In this document: positions 1 through 5,297 of the stretch, one piece after another
Layout: every line of letters begins with the position of its first letter
Numbering within the stretch: the stretch's first letter is position 1
Source: JAALLB01 sp964502215
GTDB lineage: Bacteria > Pseudomonadota > Alphaproteobacteria > Rhizobiales > Rhizobiaceae
Reading direction: 5' to 3'
DNA: 5,348 bases
Assembly: GCA_964502215.1 (NCBI GenBank)
Contig: CAZCUN010000091.1
Location: forward strand, 1 to 5,348
Position numbers and translations under genes: made by a program
Notes under the pieces: generated by a model
Seen by the model: the letters and a program-made list of their open reading frames with translations, nothing else
Database searches by the model: none
Told to the model about the DNA's origin: nothing

Positions 1-55
1 GAACCAGTGACCCCTACAATGTCAATGTAGTGCTCTCCCGCTGAGCTAATCGCCC
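1..55 (-). tRNA. tRNA-Val (anticodon GAC), 5' part, truncated by the window edge
   Basis: Read on the minus strand, the RNA begins GGGCGAT at 55-49, followed by TA. The D arm is GCTC-AGCGGGA-GAGC. The anticodon arm is CTACA-TTGACAT-TGTAG, with anticodon GAC at 23-21. A five-base variable region follows, then the start of the T arm (ACTGG then TTC). The rest of the T loop, the T-stem 3' strand and the acceptor 3' strand lie left of position 1, so about 20 bases are missing. Anticodon GAC reads valine codons GUC and GUU. The gene lies downstream of cpdR on the same strand but has its own promoter candidate. Identity is firm because the D and anticodon stems pair fully; acceptor pairing cannot be checked. 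Confidence 0.93.
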
Positions 56-93
56 ATTTGGCGTGGGTTTTGTTCACGCTAAGTGGTTTGGTG

Positions 94-122
94 CATACAC
101 CATAAAGTAACGGTGTCGTCAA
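94..122 (-). promoter_or_regulatory. Candidate sigma-70-type promoter for tRNA-Val
   Basis: On the minus strand TTGACG (122-117) matches the -35 consensus at five of six positions. It is followed after exactly 17 bases by TGTATG (99-94), a weak -10. The predicted start near 87 would give a leader of about 30 bases before the tRNA 5' end, which suits RNase P processing. The -10 is poor, so this is only a candidate. Read-through from cpdR is the alternative, because only a weak hairpin (AAACT/AGTTT at 144-130) lies between the two genes. Confidence 0.4.
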
Positions 123-159
123 TCATATAAAACTGAATTAGTTTGAAATAGTTTGCTTA

Positions 160-522
160 TCAGGCAGCTGCCAGCATTTTTTCTACTTCGTTTACTAGGT
201 CGCGCAGATGGAAAGGTTTTGATAGGACTTTTGCATCTTTTGGAGCGTCAGAGTCAGGGTTGAGTGCTACTGCTGCAAAGCCTGTGATGAACATGACCTT
301 CATGTCTGGGTCAATTTCAGTTGCACGTCTTGCTAACTCAATCCCATCCATTTCTGGCATCACGATATCTGTTAAAAGGAGTGTGAAAGGCTCTTCGCGC
401 AATCTGTTATATGCGCTGGCGCCATTATCGAATGCGATAACATTATATCCAGCTGAATCCAGCGCTTTTTCAAGAAAGCGGCGCATATCGTTGTCATCTT
501 CTGCAAGCAAAATTTTTGTCAT
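160..522 (-). CDS. cpdR: CpdR-type single-domain response regulator (ClpXP adaptor, cell-cycle control)
   Basis: This 120-residue protein is a lone receiver domain with no output domain. Visible features are the acidic pair D9-D10, phospho-acceptor D52 in LLLTDIVMPEMDG, T80 in FITGF and K102 in LSKPF. The stretches RRFLEKALDSAGY, FDNGASAY and GFAAVALNPDS are the signature by which I recognise CpdR. In Caulobacter and rhizobia, unphosphorylated CpdR primes the ClpXP protease for substrates of the CtrA pathway, and the CckA-ChpT phosphorelay switches it off by phosphorylation; the same role is inferred here. I chose the ATG at 522-520 because CpdR proteins normally open directly with a M-x-x-ILLAEDD-type sequence. 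The nine extra upstream codons would need a TTG start at 549. A GGAAA lies about 13 bases upstream of the ATG, so the ribosome-binding site is weak. The C-terminus ends in LAAA, which resembles a ClpXP-type degron. Identity is strong; the start is fairly sure. Confidence 0.93.
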   Translation of the reverse strand: MTKILLAEDDNDMRRFLEKALDSAGYNVIAFDNGASAYNRLREEPFTLLLTDIVMPEMDGIELARRATEIDPDMKVMFITGFAAVALNPDSDAPKDAKVLSKPFHLRDLVNEVEKMLAAA

Positions 523-619
523 TGGATTTTTTTGATTTCCATAAGTCAATTGATTCTATGCATTTCACAATATTTTGGTAAACATCAGGTGAATACATCG
601 AAAATATGTGTTTGAATGA

Positions 620-648
620 TATATATGATTTTTAGATTCTTTTATCAA
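620..648 (-). promoter_or_regulatory. Candidate promoter for cpdR
   Basis: On the minus strand TTGATA (648-643) matches five of six -35 positions. TATATA (625-620) follows after 17 bases and matches four of six -10 positions. Transcription would start near 613, leaving a leader of about 90 bases before the cpdR ATG. A GANTC site (GATTC, 635-639) sits in the spacer. No full CtrA box of the TTAA-N7-TTAA form occurs between the two genes. The region is AT-rich, so a chance match is possible. Confidence 0.35.
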
Positions 649-661
649 CATTGAGTATTTT

Positions 662-1555
662 ATGGCTTTTGGCTTTGATCTTGAAACAAATCCTGCATTT
701 GAATTCTTCGAACCAGAAGATTATCGCTCGCCATTTGTCATAAACTCACCCCACAGTGGGCGAATTTATCCAAGTTGTTTTGTTGAGCAATCGCGGTTAA
801 GTAATTTGGCGATTAGAAAATCAGAAGACTTTTTGGTGGATGAGCTGGTTGCAGGTGGTATGTTACACGGCATTCCAATGTTAAAGGCAAATTTCCCCCG
901 CGCTTTTTTGGACGTTAATCGCGAACCTTATGAACTTGATCCACGAATGTTTCAGGACAAATTACCTGATTATGTAAACGATCGTTCCATCAGAGTTTCA
1001 AGTGGTCTTGGTACGATTGCCAAGATTGTTGCTGAAGGGGAGCATATTTACTCAAACAAACTGCGGGTTGAAGATGGGCTAGCACGGATTGAAAAGCTCT
1101 ATCGCCCTTATCATGGATGTCTTAGGCGCTTGCTTGCAAAAACGCATGTTAAATTTGGCTACTCTGTTTTATTAGATTGCCATTCGATGCCTTCTAATGC
1201 AGGGCAGGGTGTTTATTTGAAAAAACCAGATTTTGTTTTGGGTGATCGATTTGGTAGTTCGTGCAGTGCAAACATAACGCATACTGCAAAAAATTTATTG
1301 CAGCAGATGGGGTATGTTGTTGAAGTCAATAAACCGTATGCAGGTGGGTTTATTACAGAGCATTATGGCAGACCTTTAAATGGACTGCATGCCTTACAAA
1401 TTGAAATAAACCGAAGCTTGTATATGGATGAAATTCGTATGTTGCCAAATGCTGGCTTTGATGAATTTGCTAGTGATCTAACCGTATTCTTTAAGCAATT
1501 AACGGGCTTGCACTGGGGTGATTTACAAGGATCACAACCCTTGGCGGCGGAGTAA
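662..1555 (+). CDS. N-formylglutamate amidohydrolase family protein (FGase/HutG-like)
   Basis: The 297-residue product has the full set of motifs of the N-formylglutamate amidohydrolase family, which are metal-dependent deformylases. They are NSPHSG at 28-33, DVNRE at 84-88, LLDCHSMP at 170-177, GDRFG at 194-198, NKPYAGGFITEHYG at 223-236 and LQIEINRSLYMDE at 245-257. The His, Asp and Glu residues of these motifs are the expected metal and substrate ligands. The textbook reaction is N-formyl-L-glutamate to glutamate plus formate, the last step of one histidine degradation route. No other hut gene is present, and the gene is coupled to a histidine biosynthesis phosphatase, so the real substrate is uncertain and I withhold the name hutG. 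The ATG at 662 follows TTGAG with six bases between GAG and the ATG. A TATGAT at 624-629 could be its -10, overlapping the divergent cpdR promoter. No predicted signal peptide; cytoplasmic. Confidence 0.9.
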   Translation: MAFGFDLETNPAFEFFEPEDYRSPFVINSPHSGRIYPSCFVEQSRLSNLAIRKSEDFLVDELVAGGMLHGIPMLKANFPRAFLDVNREPYELDPRMFQDKLPDYVNDRSIRVSSGLGTIAKIVAEGEHIYSNKLRVEDGLARIEKLYRPYHGCLRRLLAKTHVKFGYSVLLDCHSMPSNAGQGVYLKKPDFVLGDRFGSSCSANITHTAKNLLQQMGYVVEVNKPYAGGFITEHYGRPLNGLHALQIEINRSLYMDEIRMLPNAGFDEFASDLTVFFKQLTGLHWGDLQGSQPLAAE

Positions 1556-1558
1556 GTA
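1549..1558 (+). promoter_or_regulatory. Ribosome-binding site of hisN inside the end of the upstream gene
   Basis: GGAG at 1549-1552 lies within the last sense codons of the amidohydrolase gene, six bases before the hisN ATG at 1559. The upstream stop codon (1553-1555) lies between the Shine-Dalgarno and the start. Ribosomes finishing the first gene are therefore well placed to initiate the second, a usual arrangement for translational coupling. Confidence 0.75.
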
Positions 1559-2356
1559 ATGGCCTTTAATGTGCGTGATGATGCAGGAGAATTAATAGCG
1601 TTTTTAAATGAGCTTTGTAACCTTGCACAAGTGGAAACACTAAGCAGGTTTAGGCAGCGCGTTGAAATAACGAACAAGTTAGAAGATGGATTTGATCCTG
1701 TTACTGAGGCTGATAAATCAGCTGAGCGGGTTATTCGGTCAGCTATTCTTGAACGGTTTAATGATCACGGTGTGTTGGGCGAGGAATATGGCGCGACTAA
1801 TCCTGAGGCTGACTATCAATGGATTATAGACCCAATTGATGGGACTAAAGCTTTTATCTCGGGGCTACCAACTTGGGGCACTTTGATTGGGCTTTATCAC
1901 AAGGGTGAGCCATTTGCTGGTATTATGCATCAACCTTTTACGGGCGAGCGTTATTATTGCGATGGTAATACGAGCGTATTACATCACAACGGCCATACGC
2001 AGTCGCTTGCAACTTCTAACAATAAAGCATTAAGTGATGCGATACTCATGACTACATCACCTGCTTTTTTTAGCGATGTTGAATTTCCTTATTATAAAAA
2101 AGTTGAGAAGGCTTGTAAGTTGCCGCGCTATGGTACGGATTGTTATGCTTATTGTTTGCTAGCAAGCGGGCATATTGATATAATTATGGAAGCTGGTTTG
2201 AATTCTTACGATATTGCAGCTTTAATTCCTATTGTGGAAAAAGCGGGTGGCGTTTTTACTAATTGGCAAGGTGGCAGTGCTACTCAAGGCGGGCAAGTGC
2301 TTGTTGCGGCCAATGTAGAACTTCATAAGCAAGCATTAGATGTGTTAAATTCCTAA
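1559..2356 (+). CDS. hisN: Histidinol-phosphatase, inositol monophosphatase superfamily (HisN)
   Basis: This 265-residue protein belongs to the Mg-dependent, Li-sensitive IMPase fold. The metal-binding signatures are all present: DPVTEAD at 46-52, GEEYG at 74-78 (E75/E76), and WIIDPIDGTKAFISG at 88-102 (D91, I93 main chain, D94, T96). The C-terminal NSYDIAALIPIVEKAGG at 215-231 carries the third metal aspartate, D218. The TKAFISGLPTWGTLIGL stretch is typical of the HisN branch rather than of SuhB or CysQ. HisN dephosphorylates L-histidinol phosphate to L-histidinol, the penultimate step of histidine synthesis, in the cytoplasm. Many alphaproteobacteria use this type instead of a HisB-type or PHP-type phosphatase. 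It starts three bases after the preceding stop and is probably cotranscribed. Its stop is two bases from the stop of the convergent hydrolase gene. Inositol-1-phosphatase activity is the main alternative. Confidence 0.88.
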   Translation: MAFNVRDDAGELIAFLNELCNLAQVETLSRFRQRVEITNKLEDGFDPVTEADKSAERVIRSAILERFNDHGVLGEEYGATNPEADYQWIIDPIDGTKAFISGLPTWGTLIGLYHKGEPFAGIMHQPFTGERYYCDGNTSVLHHNGHTQSLATSNNKALSDAILMTTSPAFFSDVEFPYYKKVEKACKLPRYGTDCYAYCLLASGHIDIIMEAGLNSYDIAALIPIVEKAGGVFTNWQGGSATQGGQVLVAANVELHKQALDVLNS

Positions 2357-2358
2357 CT

Positions 2359-3303
2359 TTAAGCGTCTGAGCCTGGAATGAATGCATCAAATGCTGCGAG
2401 TAATTGCTCTCTAAAAATATCGCGTTCTTGTAGGAGTTCATGCTGAGCGCCGTAGATTGTGAGCGACTTACCAGATCTTAATTTCCGACTAAAATTTTCA
2501 ATCGCTTTATTGGAAACAATCCGATCATTGCCTGCACTAATTAGCAGTGTTGGAATTTTGATTTTCTTGCAAAAATCAATGTCGTTGACTTCTTCCATTG
2601 TACGACAGGATGCATAGACCCAAGCCGCTGTTGGGCCGCCAATGGTTAGATCTTCAAACTCTTTTAAAAACTTTTTATTTCGTTCAAAGCGTTCTGGGTC
2701 AGAGCTATGAATATTGCCTTCAAAAGGTTGCTTTACACCAGAAGATGCGCCGCCTGCCATATACATTTCACCTAGGCCAAACATACATAAAGTACCAGCA
2801 AGCATTTTCACCAATGGTGCAGATATGGGTTGTTTTCCCAATCCCAAAAATGGTGCTGCTAATACCATTCTTTTAATAGAATTAGAAAACTTTGGCGCAG
2901 AAAGAGTTGAGATTAAAGAACCGGTTGAATGTGCAAGAATGTAATAAGGTGCTTTGCAATCTGGCAGAGCGACTTCGTTCATAATCGTTTCAAGATCTAT
3001 GGTATACTCGTTAAAGTCATCAACGTAGCCACGTCTTTTGTTTTCTAGTAAACGGCTTGATCCACCTTGCCCACGCCAATCAAAACTGATGGCATCAAAA
3101 CCGCGCTCACGTATATCAGTTACTGTTTCATAAGTACGTTCAATGAATTCTGAGCGGCCGTGTAAAATTAAAACAGTGCCCTTTGAAGGCTTTTGGGATG
3201 CCTCCCATCGCGCAAAACGTAGGTCTTTACCATCAGGTGTTGTCACAATTCCTGATACAGCGCCTTTTGGCATCGGGTTGTATGGTGGGTTCTTCAGAAG
3301 CAC
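2359..3303 (-). CDS. Alpha/beta hydrolase, lysophospholipase / monoacylglycerol lipase type
   Basis: The 314-residue product has the serine aminopeptidase S33 / Hydrolase_4 layout. The oxyanion-hole region is VLILHGRSEFIERY-like (44-57), followed by SFDWRGQGGS at 73-82, where the Arg-Gly-His of many relatives is RGQ. The nucleophile elbow is AHSTGS at 124-129 with S126 as catalytic serine. The acid is D260 in ISAGNDRIVS and the base is H288 in YGAQHELLQE, so the triad is complete. Relatives annotated PldB hydrolyse lysophospholipids or monoacylglycerols; the actual substrate cannot be read from sequence. No signal peptide or membrane span is evident. The longest frame opens with GTG at 3303-3301, eight bases after a GGA, and a TAA lies in frame just upstream. 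An ATG at 3273-3271 (residue 11) is a possible later start but has no good Shine-Dalgarno. The 3' end converges on hisN with no room for a terminator. Confidence 0.85.
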   Translation of the reverse strand: MLLKNPPYNPMPKGAVSGIVTTPDGKDLRFARWEASQKPSKGTVLILHGRSEFIERTYETVTDIRERGFDAISFDWRGQGGSSRLLENKRRGYVDDFNEYTIDLETIMNEVALPDCKAPYYILAHSTGSLISTLSAPKFSNSIKRMVLAAPFLGLGKQPISAPLVKMLAGTLCMFGLGEMYMAGGASSGVKQPFEGNIHSSDPERFERNKKFLKEFEDLTIGGPTAAWVYASCRTMEEVNDIDFCKKIKIPTLLISAGNDRIVSNKAIENFSRKLRSGKSLTIYGAQHELLQERDIFREQLLAAFDAFIPGSDA

Positions 3304-3319
3304 TTTTTATGATCCAATT

Positions 3320-3348
3320 CTTGAATTCAACTCCTTCAATACCCAAAT
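3320..3348 (+). promoter_or_regulatory. Candidate heat-shock sigma factor (RpoH, sigma-32 type) promoter for the Hsp20 gene
   Basis: CTTGAA at 3320-3325 equals the core of the sigma-32 -35 element. After 15 bases ACCCAAAT (3341-3348) matches CCCCATNT at most positions, including the CCC run and the final T. A start near 3355 would produce a leader of about 108 bases, which spans all three hairpins of the leader described separately. No CIRCE/HrcA operator is visible. The match is by eye and the -10 is imperfect. The -35 overlaps a palindrome, TTGAATTCAA (3321-3330). Confidence 0.45.
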
Positions 3349-3384
3349 AATAGTCAGGACGCCAGACGGGTTCTAACAAAATAT

Positions 3385-3462
3385 GCTGTTGCCCAGTAGG
3401 GAACAGCTAGAAAATGGAAAATTTGCCACAAACGCTAAAGTCGCTTTAAGGAGGACATTATT
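3385..3462 (+). promoter_or_regulatory. ROSE-like RNA thermometer in the Hsp20 5' UTR (candidate)
   Basis: Three consecutive hairpins fit the leader. Hairpin 1 (3385-3407) pairs GCTGTT with AACAGC and, past a bulged G, CCC with GGG around the loop AGTA. Hairpin 2 (3422-3432) pairs TTTG with CAAA around CCA. Hairpin 3 (3440-3456) pairs GTC (3440-3442) with GAC (3454-3456) and CT (3444-3445) with GG (3450-3451). This places G3443 opposite G3453 in the Shine-Dalgarno AAGGAGG (3448-3454). The element TCGCT at 3441-3445 matches the U(U/C)GCU signature of ROSE elements, in which a syn G-G pair in the Shine-Dalgarno helix melts on warming. ROSE elements normally precede rhizobial small heat-shock genes, as here. 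The structure was folded by hand; no energy was calculated. Confidence 0.65.
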
Positions 3463-3927
3463 ATGCGTAACTTTGATTATTCACCCCTATACCGCTCAAC
3501 TGTTGGTTTTGACCGCTTGTTTTCACTGTTGGACAGTGTCAATCAGCCAGAGAATACACCAGCCTATCCGCCTTATAATATTGAACGTACTGGCGATGAC
3601 AGTTACCGGATCACAATGGCTGTTGCAGGCTTTTCTCAAGATGACCTTTCAATAGAGGCAAAGCAAAACTCACTTACGATTACTGCTGAACGCAATGAAG
3701 AAGAAACGACTGAAAATGAAGTTTTATTCCGTGGTATTGCCGCGCGATCTTTTGAACGCCGTTTCCAGCTTGCCGATCATGTGGAAGTTAAGGATGCAAG
3801 TCTTGAAAACGGACTGCTCCATATAGACCTTGTGCGCGAAATTCCCGAAGCTATGAAGCCAAGGAAAATTTCTATTGGCGCTGCTTCAAAACAGATTGAA
3901 GCGAAAAAAGTAAAAAAAGCTGCTTAA
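3463..3927 (+). CDS. Small heat-shock protein, Hsp20 / IbpA family
   Basis: The 154-residue product has a short N-terminal arm of the IbpA class (DYSPLYRSTVGFDRLFSLLD at 5-24). An alpha-crystallin domain follows at about 36-133, opening with YPPYNIERTGDDSYRITMAVAGF. Conserved features are SFERRFQLADHVEV (96-109) and ASLENGLLHIDL (112-123, the A-x-x-x-x-GLL signature). The C-terminal I-x-I docking motif is ISI at 136-138, after KPRK, and a Lys/Ala-rich tail ends the protein. Such proteins form large oligomers that hold unfolding proteins without ATP and pass them to DnaK and ClpB. The start is fixed by AAGGAGG eight bases before the ATG. Expression is probably heat-controlled twice, by an RpoH-type promoter and by the ROSE-like leader. 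A strong terminator follows, so it is likely monocistronic. I do not assign ibpA versus hspX-type paralogue names. Confidence 0.93.
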   Translation: MRNFDYSPLYRSTVGFDRLFSLLDSVNQPENTPAYPPYNIERTGDDSYRITMAVAGFSQDDLSIEAKQNSLTITAERNEEETTENEVLFRGIAARSFERRFQLADHVEVKDASLENGLLHIDLVREIPEAMKPRKISIGAASKQIEAKKVKKAA

Positions 3928-3951
3928 ATCTAACAAGATTTTACACGTGAT

Positions 3952-3979
3952 AAAGGCATCCAATCTGGATGCCTTTTTT
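3952..3979 (+). terminator. Rho-independent terminator after the Hsp20 gene
   Basis: AAAGGCATCC (3952-3961) pairs perfectly with GGATGCCTTT (3967-3976) around the loop AATCT, and the plus strand ends in six T residues (3974-3979). It lies 25 bases past the Hsp20 stop. It also lies just beyond the stop of the convergent aldolase gene. The minus-strand tail is only TTTATC, so it may stop that transcript less efficiently. Confidence 0.92.
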
Positions 3980-3985
3980 ATATGC

Positions 3986-5038
3986 TTACTTGCTGAATAT
4001 ATCGGCTAGTTCATCAATATGATTTTGTTGCGTTACAAAACTTGCGACCAAGCGATAGACTTGTTCATTTTCTGAAACTTCATCTTCCATACCTTTAGGA
4101 GTTGGGAAGGGATGAAAGCGCGCACCTTTTTCAAGCCAAGTTTTTGCTTTTGATTGATCAGCAATAAAGAAGACCTGATTGGAATCACTTTGCCATGCTG
4201 GACGAACATGATTTGAATTTCTTATGGCTTTTTCTAATTGCGCGCCCATTGCGTTTGAGTGTTTGGCTAGTTTTTGCCAAAGGTCATTTTCAAAATACGC
4301 TTCAAATTGCGCGCTTATAAAGCGTGTTTTAGAAAATAAATGACCAGATCGTTTTCGTATGAACTGAAAATGTGACAGTAAATCACGATTGAAAACAACA
4401 AGAGCTTCAGCGCACCAGCAACCATTTTTTGTTGCTCCAAAGGAGACCATATCAACACCACGTTTCCATGTCATTTCTGCAGGGGTGCAATCGAGCTTGA
4501 CCATGGCGTTGGCAAATCGTGCGCCATCCATATGAAGTGGGATGTTATGTTTTTTGGCGACTTCAGAAAGTGCTGAAATTTCATCTAAGCTGTAAACGGT
4601 GCCAGCTTCTGTCGCTTGGGTAATGGTGAGCATCGTTGCTTGGCCTAGGTGGTTAAACTCTTGCGAGTATGCACTTGCAGATTTATCTAATAGATCTGGG
4701 TCGATTTTGCAGTCTTTACCGCCTACAGGTGCTAGCCGACCGCCACCGGATAAAAACTCTGGGCCGCCACCTTCGTTCGCAATGACATGCGCTTCATTAT
4801 GGCAAAGAACGATGCCGCCTGGTTTCATGGTTGCAGCAATTGCTAGAGAATTGGCCGCAGTTCCTGTTCCGACAAAAAAAACGGCACATTCTTTTTCAAA
4901 AATATTATTAAAGTGGTTTTCAACAGTTTTATCGAGATCACTGTCCCCGTAAGCGACTGCTAGGCCTTCAGAATGGCGCATTAGTGCTTCTGAAATTTCT
5001 GGCGCAGCTCCTGACCAATTGTCACTACCAAAGATCAT
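3986..5038 (-). CDS. ltaE: Low-specificity L-threonine aldolase (PLP-dependent, beta-eliminating lyase family)
   Basis: The 350-residue protein is a fold-type I PLP enzyme. It opens with MIFGSDNWSGAAPEISEAL, typical of threonine aldolases. FVGTGTAAN (55-63) is the phosphate-binding loop, NEAH (81-84) supplies the histidine that stacks on the cofactor, and LHMDGARFANA (168-178) holds D171 and R174. SFGATKNGCW (199-208) contains the Schiff-base lysine K204. The KRSGHLFSK stretch (229-237) is also family-typical. It cleaves L-threonine or L-allo-threonine to glycine and acetaldehyde in the cytosol; phenylserine-type substrates are possible. The start is the ATG at 5038-5036, since GGAG lies six bases before it. 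An ATG at 5050 and a TTG at 5056 are in frame but have no Shine-Dalgarno, and the GGAG would then be coding. The length fits the family. No partner gene is adjacent. The weaker part of the call is substrate preference. Confidence 0.88.
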   Translation of the reverse strand: MIFGSDNWSGAAPEISEALMRHSEGLAVAYGDSDLDKTVENHFNNIFEKECAVFFVGTGTAANSLAIAATMKPGGIVLCHNEAHVIANEGGGPEFLSGGGRLAPVGGKDCKIDPDLLDKSASAYSQEFNHLGQATMLTITQATEAGTVYSLDEISALSEVAKKHNIPLHMDGARFANAMVKLDCTPAEMTWKRGVDMVSFGATKNGCWCAEALVVFNRDLLSHFQFIRKRSGHLFSKTRFISAQFEAYFENDLWQKLAKHSNAMGAQLEKAIRNSNHVRPAWQSDSNQVFFIADQSKAKTWLEKGARFHPFPTPKGMEDEVSENEQVYRLVASFVTQQNHIDELADIFSK

Positions 5039-5047
5039 ATCTTTCTC
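5039..5047 (-). promoter_or_regulatory. Ribosome-binding site deciding the threonine aldolase start
   Basis: On the minus strand GGAGAAAG (5048-5041 region) precedes ATG 5038-5036 with a six-base gap after GGAG. This supports the start at residue MIFGSDNW over the two upstream in-frame start codons. Confidence 0.75.
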
Positions 5048-5102
5048 CATTTGCAAGAAAAAGTAGATTAACTAAGTGGATTTTTAAAACAAGAAATAAA
5101 AC

Positions 5103-5132
5103 GACCCAACTTCAATTTCTTGAAGCTGGGTC
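5103..5132 (-). terminator. Stable inverted repeat, probable minus-strand terminator
   Basis: GACCCA (5103-5108) pairs with TGGGTC (5127-5132), and CTTCAA (5110-5115) pairs with TTGAAG (5120-5125). There is one A/C mismatch and the loop is TTTC. Read on the minus strand the hairpin is followed by GTTTTATTTC, a fair U-tract. It lies about 65 bases upstream of the aldolase start, so it would insulate that gene from transcription arriving from the right. Confidence 0.65.
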
Positions 5133-5249
5133 TTAATTGACAAGAACCTACTACACTAAATCCAAGTTAGCTAAACCCATCTCTGGGGCAAAGAAATAGA
5201 TCGAGTTTGTGAAGATTTTGATAGCATGCTACCCGCCAAAATAGAAAAA

Positions 5250-5283
5250 GCACATCGTTCGACTTATCAGCCGAATGATGTGC
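5250..5283 (-). terminator. Rho-independent terminator on the minus strand for a gene beyond the right edge
   Basis: GCACATC (5250-5256) pairs with GATGTGC (5277-5283). A G-T wobble follows, then TTCG (5258-5261) with CGAA (5272-5275), and CT/AG can pair further inside. On the minus strand the stem is followed by TTTTTCTATTTT (5249-5238), a good U-tract. The gene it serves is not visible, so this is judged from structure only. It could also be part of a mobile-element end. Confidence 0.7.
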
Positions 5284-5297
5284 CCCATAAAAAAATA

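Noticed and set aside
130..144. Terminator between cpdR and the tRNA
   Set aside because: The AAACT/AGTTT stem has five mostly A-T pairs and only TTATAT after it, too weak to call.
523..661. CtrA binding box upstream of cpdR
   Set aside because: The region contains no TTAA half-site, so a canonical TTAA-N7-TTAA box is absent.
3321..3330. Perfect palindrome TTGAATTCAA as an operator
   Set aside because: It is a short AT-rich palindrome that overlaps the -35 candidate. No second copy is visible in the region, so a regulator site cannot be supported.
3304..3462. CIRCE/HrcA operator upstream of the Hsp20 gene
   Set aside because: No TTAGCACTC-N9-GAGTGCTAA-like inverted repeat is present.
5070..5097. 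Aldolase promoter TTGTTT - 16 bases - TAATCT on the minus strand
   Set aside because: The -10 matches only half of the consensus in a very AT-rich stretch, so it is not reported as a feature.
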